A stretch of 64,000 bases of DNA, from positions 56,339-120,338 of the forward strand of contig JBBDWL010000081.1 in assembly GCA_040902895.1 (NCBI GenBank). Reading direction: 5' to 3'. Positions 59,745-64,000 of the stretch are shown here, piece after piece (position 1 is the stretch's first letter; each line of letters opens with the position of its first letter). Origin of the DNA: JALYRV01 sp040902895. GTDB lineage: Bacteria > Acidobacteriota > Vicinamibacteria > Vicinamibacterales > SCN-69-37. The translations under genes and the position numbers were made by a program. The notes beneath the pieces are model-generated. The model did not search any database. It was not told where the DNA came from and saw nothing but the letters and a program-made list of their open reading frames with translations.

Positions 59745-62615
59745 ATGTCCCACGACTGGCTCTCGGTCCGCGGCGCCCGGGTGCACAACCTCCGCAACGT
59801 CGACGTCGACATCCCCCGCGATCGACTGGTCGTCATGACCGGTTTGTCGGGATCGGGTAAGTCGTCGCTCGCCTTCGACACGATTTACGCCGAGGGCCAG
59901 CGGCGGTATGTCGAGTCGCTGTCGGCCTACGCCCGGCAGTTCCTCGAGCAGATGGAGAAGCCGGACGTCGACCTGATTGAAGGCCTGTCGCCCGCCATCT
60001 CGATCGAGCAGAAGACCACCGGCTCGAACCCTCGCTCCACGGTCGGCACCGTCACCGAGATTTACGATTACCTGCGCCTGCTTTTCGCGAACATCGGCAA
60101 GCCGCACTGCCCGAACTGCGGCCGCGAGATCACGTCGCAGTCGCTCGAGCGCATCCTCGACATGGTGATGCTGTATCCGGCCGACGCGCGCATCAACGTG
60201 CTTGCGCCGATCGTGCGCGGGCGCAAGGGCGAGTTCAAGAAAGACCTCGCCGATCTTCGCAAGAAGGGATTTACGCGCGCCCGCATCGACGGGCAGTTCC
60301 TCTCGCTCGAGGAAGACATCGCGCTCGACAAGCGCCGCAATCACAGCATCGACGTGCTGGTCGATCGGCTGATCGTCAAGGGCGGGATCGAGAAACGCCT
60401 CTCGGATTCCATCGAGCTCGCGCTGAAGCTTGCGGGCGACGTGGTCGTGATCAACACGCTCGACGGCGGCGATCGCCTGTTCTCGCGCCGCATGGCCTGT
60501 CCCGACTGCGGCATCTCGGTGCCCGAGCTCACGCCGCGCGCCTTTTCGTTCAACTCGCCGCACGGCGCCTGCCAGAGCTGTCAGGGGCTAGGGGCGGTCT
60601 ACGACTTCGATCCGGCCCGCGTCGTGCCCGACGAGACGAAGTCGCTGCTCGAGGGCGCCGTCGTTCCGTGGGGCAAGACCGACAGAAAGCCGCTGCGTGA
60701 GGCGCTTGCCACGCTCTCGAAGACCTTCGACATCGATCTCACGATTCCGTGGTCGCGCCTGCCGAAGAAGACGCGCGACGTGCTGCTCTTCGGCGCGGGC
60801 GGCAGGAAGGCCGTCGTGCTCGCCGGAGCGGGCGCGAAGAAAACGAAAAAGAAAGTCATCGCGAATCCCTTCGGCGCCGACTTCGAGGGCGTGCTGCCGA
60901 ATCTGCGCCGGCGGTTCGAAGAGGGCAGCTGGGACGATCAGGAGCAGCTCGAGCCGTATCGCTCGCTGCGCACGTGTCCATCCTGCGACGGCCGCCGTCT
61001 GCGCCCCGAAAGCCTGTCGGTCAAGGTCAAGGGGAGGACGATGCATGAGTATGTGGGGCTGCCGATCAGCGAAGCGCTGCCGCTTGTGGAGAGCCTGGAG
61101 CTGAGCGAGCGCGAGCAGATGATTGCCGGACGCGTCATCCGCGAGATTCGCGACCGCCTGCGCTTCCTCAATGAAGTCGGCGTAGGCTATCTCACCCTTG
61201 CGCGCAGCGCGGCCACGCTTTCGGGAGGCGAAGGCCAGCGCATCCGCCTCGCGACGCAAATCGGCTCGAACCTCACGGGCGTCCTGTACGTGCTCGACGA
61301 ACCCTCGATTGGCCTGCATCAGCGCGACAACCGGCGCCTGCTCGCAACGCTTGCGCGACTTCGCGATCTCGGCAACACCGTCATCGTCGTCGAACATGAC
61401 GAGGAGACGATTCGCACGGCCGACTATGTGATCGATCTGGGTCCGGGCGCGGGAGAGCATGGCGGGCAGCTGATGTTCCAGGGCACGCCGGCGGAGTTGC
61501 TGCGCTCCAACGTCGAGTCGATGACCGGCGAGTATCTGCGAGGGGAGCGATCGATCCCGCTGCCGGCGAAGCGGCGAAAGGCCGACAAGCTGACGCTCGT
61601 GGTGCGCGGGGCGCGCGAAAACAATCTGAAGGACGTCGACGTGAAATTCCCGCTCGGCCTTTTCATTGCCGTCACCGGCGTGAGCGGATCGGGGAAGTCG
61701 ACGCTGGTCAACGAGATTCTGTACCGGTCGCTCGCGCGCACGCTCTATCGCGCCGCCGACGAGCCGGGCGAGCACGATCGGATCGACGGCATCGAGAACA
61801 TCGACAAGGTCATTCAGATCGATCAGTCGCCGATCGGCCGCACGCCGCGATCGAATCCCGCCACCTACACGGGGCTGTTCACGTTCATCCGCGAGCTGTT
61901 CGCGATGCTGCCCGACGCGCGGGCGAAGGGCTTCAAGCCGGGGCGCTTCTCATTCAATGTCAAGGGCGGCCGCTGCGAGGCATGCCAGGGCGACGGCGTC
62001 ATCGCGATCGAGATGCACTTCCTGCCCGACGTCTACGTCACGTGCGAGGAGTGCAAGGGGCGCCGCTATAACCGCGAGACGCTCGACATCCGTTATCGCG
62101 GCAGGTCGATCGCCGACGTGCTCGAGCTCACGGTGGAGCAGGCGCTCGAGCTGATGGAGCCGTTTCCGTCGATTGCCATCAAGCTGCGCACGTTGATGGA
62201 AGTAGGCCTGGGCTACATCACGCTCGGCCAGTCGGCGACCACCCTGTCGGGAGGCGAGGCGCAGCGGGTGAAGCTGTCGCGCGAGCTCTCGCGCCGCGGC
62301 ACCGGCCGCACGCTCTATATCCTCGACGAGCCCACGACCGGTTTGCACTTCGAAGACACGCGGAAGCTGCTCGAAGTGCTGAACCGGCTCGTCGATCAGG
62401 GCAACACGGTGGTCGTCATCGAGCACAATCTCGACGTGATCAAGTCGGCCGACTATCTGATCGATCTCGGTCCCGAGGGCGGCGCCGCCGGCGGCAAAAT
62501 CGTCGCGACCGGCACGCCCGAAATGGTGGCGAATGCCGCGAATTCAGCGACCGCGGAGTTCCTGCGCGACATGCTTTCCGGCCCTCACGCGGCACAAACG
62601 GCGGAGAGCGCGTGA
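59745..62615 (+). CDS. uvrA: Excinuclease ABC subunit A
   Basis: 956 residues, full UvrA length. Two ABC ATPase modules: GLSGSGKSSLAFDTIYAEGQRRYVESLSAYARQFLEQM in the first, and GVSGSGKSTLVNEILYRSL in the second, with both signature loops (LSGGEGQRIRLATQIGS, LSGGEAQRVKLSREL) and Walker B (LYVLDEPSIGLHQRD, LYILDEPTTGLHFED). Zinc modules: PHCPNCGREI, CPDCGISV..CQSCQGLG, CEACQGDG..CEECKGRRYN. Recognises bulky DNA lesions in nucleotide excision repair. Start ATG 59745 lacks a clear ribosome site. Confidence 0.98.
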   Translation: MSHDWLSVRGARVHNLRNVDVDIPRDRLVVMTGLSGSGKSSLAFDTIYAEGQRRYVESLSAYARQFLEQMEKPDVDLIEGLSPAISIEQKTTGSNPRSTVGTVTEIYDYLRLLFANIGKPHCPNCGREITSQSLERILDMVMLYPADARINVLAPIVRGRKGEFKKDLADLRKKGFTRARIDGQFLSLEEDIALDKRRNHSIDVLVDRLIVKGGIEKRLSDSIELALKLAGDVVVINTLDGGDRLFSRRMACPDCGISVPELTPRAFSFNSPHGACQSCQGLGAVYDFDPARVVPDETKSLLEGAVVPWGKTDRKPLREALATLSKTFDIDLTIPWSRLPKKTRDVLLFGAGGRKAVVLAGAGAKKTKKKVIANPFGADFEGVLPNLRRRFEEGSWDDQEQLEPYRSLRTCPSCDGRRLRPESLSVKVKGRTMHEYVGLPISEALPLVESLELSEREQMIAGRVIREIRDRLRFLNEVGVGYLTLARSAATLSGGEGQRIRLATQIGSNLTGVLYVLDEPSIGLHQRDNRRLLATLARLRDLGNTVIVVEHDEETIRTADYVIDLGPGAGEHGGQLMFQGTPAELLRSNVESMTGEYLRGERSIPLPAKRRKADKLTLVVRGARENNLKDVDVKFPLGLFIAVTGVSGSGKSTLVNEILYRSLARTLYRAADEPGEHDRIDGIENIDKVIQIDQSPIGRTPRSNPATYTGLFTFIRELFAMLPDARAKGFKPGRFSFNVKGGRCEACQGDGVIAIEMHFLPDVYVTCEECKGRRYNRETLDIRYRGRSIADVLELTVEQALELMEPFPSIAIKLRTLMEVGLGYITLGQSATTLSGGEAQRVKLSRELSRRGTGRTLYILDEPTTGLHFEDTRKLLEVLNRLVDQGNTVVVIEHNLDVIKSADYLIDLGPEGGAAGGKIVATGTPEMVANAANSATAEFLRDMLSGPHAAQTAESA

Positions 62616-62954
62616 CCCCAACGTGGTAAAAGTGACACACTATCGTCAGTTTTGTGCGTGGTCAGATGGCCACAGGTATGGCCCTCCCCTTGAAAAGGTG
62701 GTGGTTCGGTTCCCTGTAACATGTTATAGATACGTGGCTTGCGGCACGGTGCCGGAATGGCGATCCGTGGCAGTCCGCTTGCTACCGTGTCAGGCGCTCA
62801 AGCCAGTCAGGCCCCGGGTCCCGTCTCGCGCAGGCGGTCCCAGCGACCCGAAAATTCGACTGGCATTCTGGCGGTCCCGCGTGGCCGCGGAGAACGGGAT
62901 GGCGGTTCCGTCCTTTATGGACCCGGCCATCAGCCGGTTGTTAATCGAGAGGGC
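62616..62954. other. 339-bp region between uvrA and lpxC
   Basis: No gene with family support. A 110-codon frame ending in the lpxC ATGA is open but has no recognisable protein. It holds a sigma-54-like match (62768-62783) and TATAGA near 62728. The rest shows no repeat. Confidence 0.6.
62768..62783 (+). promoter_or_regulatory. Sigma-54-like promoter match
   Basis: TGGCAGTCCGCTTGCT: GG and GC are 12 nt apart, TTGCT in place of the -12 TTGCA/T. About 170 nt before the lpxC ATG. Functional relevance unknown. Confidence 0.35.
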
Positions 62955-63854
62955 ATGACAGCCCAACGTACACTTCGCCGAACCGTTACGTGCGCCGGAA
63001 TCGGACTTCATTCGGGCCACAAGGTCACGATGTCGCTCAAGCCGGCGCCGGCCGACTATGGCATCCGCTTTCAGCGGGCCGACCTGGGCGGTCTCGAGAT
63101 TCCGGCCACCATCACGCATCTGGGCGGCATCGAGCTGGCCACCGCGCTCAATGGCGGCACGGGGTCGGTCGAAACCGTCGAGCACCTGCTGGCGGCGCTT
63201 GCGGCGACGCAGATCGACAACGTCTGCATCGAGCTCAATTCGCCCGAAGTGCCGATCATGGACGGCAGCGCCGCGCCGTTCGTGTATCTCGTGCAGGACG
63301 CGGGCATCAAGGAACTGCCGGTCGCGCGCAAGTACCTGAAGGTGCTGCGGCCCATCGCGCTCTCGCAGGGCGAGAAGCGCATCGCGCTCTATCCGTCGGA
63401 TCACTTCAAGGTCACCTACAGCATCAGCTTCGATCATCCGCTGCTGCGGCATCAGAGCCGCACGATGTCGATTACCGAGAAGACGTTCGTCGAGGAGATC
63501 GCGCCGGCGCGCACGTTCGGGTTCCTGAAGGAAGTCGAGATGCTGCGGCAGAAGGGGCTCGCGCTCGGCGGGTCGCTCGACAACGCGATCGTGCTCGGCG
63601 AGACGGGCGTGCTCAACGCGCTGCGCTTCGAGGACGAGTTCGTGCGCCACAAGATCCTCGACGCCATCGGGGATCTCGCGCTCGTCGGCTATCCGGTGAT
63701 CGGCCACCTGGTCGCGCACCGCGCGGGGCACGCGCTGCACACGGCGTTTGCGTCGAAGATTCTGGAAGAAACGGATGCATGGCGCCTGGTCGAAGCCGAT
63801 GCGCTCGTGCCGTCAGCTGCCGGCGTGCCTGCGGCAGTGCCGGTCCGGCCGTAA
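62955..63854 (+). CDS. lpxC: UDP-3-O-acyl-N-acetylglucosamine deacetylase
   Basis: 299 residues from ATG 62955. LpxC motifs: TCAGIGLHSGHKVTMSLKPA, ETVEHLLAALAATQIDN with the first zinc His, EVPIMDGSAAPFVYL, RTFGFLKEVEMLRQKGLALGGSLDNAIVL, HKILDAIGDLALVGYPVIGHLVAHRAGHALHTAFA with the zinc His and Asp and the catalytic His. First committed step of lipid A synthesis, so the organism makes LPS. Followed by a rho-independent terminator. Confidence 0.97.
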   Translation: MTAQRTLRRTVTCAGIGLHSGHKVTMSLKPAPADYGIRFQRADLGGLEIPATITHLGGIELATALNGGTGSVETVEHLLAALAATQIDNVCIELNSPEVPIMDGSAAPFVYLVQDAGIKELPVARKYLKVLRPIALSQGEKRIALYPSDHFKVTYSISFDHPLLRHQSRTMSITEKTFVEEIAPARTFGFLKEVEMLRQKGLALGGSLDNAIVLGETGVLNALRFEDEFVRHKILDAIGDLALVGYPVIGHLVAHRAGHALHTAFASKILEETDAWRLVEADALVPSAAGVPAAVPVRP

Positions 63855-63890
63855 TTCTACCCGGTTGATTTTCCCCGGTTAGAAACAGCA

Positions 63891-63926
63891 AAGCCCGGCC
63901 CGCCTCACGGCGCGCCGGGCTTTTTT
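63891..63926 (+). terminator. Rho-independent terminator after lpxC
   Basis: Stem AAGCCCGGC / GCCGGGCTT with a 14-nt loop, followed by six T. Confidence 0.85.
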
Positions 63927-63936
63927 CTTTAGCCCG

Positions 63937-63942
63937 TATAAT
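63937..63942 (+). promoter_or_regulatory. -10 element (TATAAT), leaderless start
   Basis: TATAAT is 6 nt before ATG 63949, the same spacing as the GAF operon. Confidence 0.5.
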
Positions 63943-63948
63943 CCGCGC

Positions 63949-64000
63949 ATGGTGCGTCGTGACGATGCGGGCGTGAAAGCGTCCGTGTCACGCTGTTCGT
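63949..64000 (+). CDS. Start of a gene cut by the window end
   Basis: Seventeen codons from ATG 63949 (MVRRDDAGVKASVSRCS), open to the edge. The only support is the TATAAT 6 nt upstream and the terminator before it. Nothing can be said about function. Confidence 0.35.
   Translation, partial: MVRRDDAGVKASVSRCS

Noticed and set aside
62624..62958. Open frame ending in the lpxC ATGA
   Set aside because: The stop-start overlap looked like translational coupling, but the translation is arginine-rich with no domain and no start codon backed by a ribosome site.

Overview
The window is GC-rich, gene-dense bacterial chromosome. The gene content points to an Acidobacteriota member, most likely of the Vicinamibacteria type. 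It has a PadR regulator paired with an ADOP-type duplicated MacB/FtsX permease, a receptor Ser/Thr kinase with a TolB-like domain and TPRs, several TolB-type beta-propeller secreted proteins, a CehA/McbA-type amidohydrolase with a propeller, the short HNH protein starting MEQTLLLNATYEPL, and LpxC (a diderm envelope). The taxon is inferred from gene content; no rRNA or tRNA gene was found.

Layout. 1-5401 (minus): two tandem TPR/beta-propeller paralogs (one cut by the window edge), a 57-residue membrane peptide missed by length filters, and a response regulator/histidine kinase pair. 5438-10092 (plus): a secreted GATase-like protein, a DisA_N-like protein with a broken RHR motif, an epimerase, a dienelactone hydrolase, and a ribbon-helix-helix-like protein whose N-terminus is a 9-bp minisatellite. 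10125-17211: mixed strands, with a porin-like barrel, threonine dehydratase-like enzyme, cyclophilin, CehA-type hydrolase, CCA/poly(A) polymerase and SDR. 17251-25592 (mostly minus): receptor kinase, M20 peptidase, and an operon of GAF/fRMsr, isocitrate dehydrogenase, acyltransferase and proline dehydrogenase. 25627-34105 (plus): PadR-ADOP, transketolase, a BamA-like barrel overlapping a secreted protein with a kinase-like catalytic motif, and a lone receiver. 34120-38855: NadE, a membrane protein, a DapB-like dehydrogenase, DinB, and a small zinc-ribbon/nitrilase/cupin operon. 38865-45961 (minus, with a lower-GC stretch): a sigma-54 activator with TPRs, an HD-GYP protein with a degenerate GGDEF, and a subtilase ending in hexapeptide repeats. 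46259-50959: oligopeptide ABC binding protein plus two permeases (no ATPase) and a DapA-family aldolase. 51002-54796: envelope proteins (M48 lipoprotein, MtgA-type transglycosylase, HExxH protein, NlpC/P60 lipoprotein). 54882-64000: HNH protein, NHL/TIG protein, NhaC antiporter, CoA-transferase, beta-barrel-like protein, UvrA, LpxC and a terminator.

Three non-genic themes stand out. (1) Short palindromes of the form GTAG + arm + NN + arm' recur at six places, sit in frame inside genes, and supply stop codons. (2) Two copies of a longer perfect hairpin (ATGGGGACGGGTCTGA core) supply one gene's stop codon and another gene's start codon. (3) Many genes carry a TATAAT-like hexamer 6-11 nt before the start codon, suggesting frequent leaderless transcripts. 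A sigma-54-type promoter with a TTGCAG..CTGCAA palindrome precedes the sigma-54 activator's own gene, and related sites occur upstream of the subtilase. No phage, integrase, IS transposase gene or CRISPR array was recognised.
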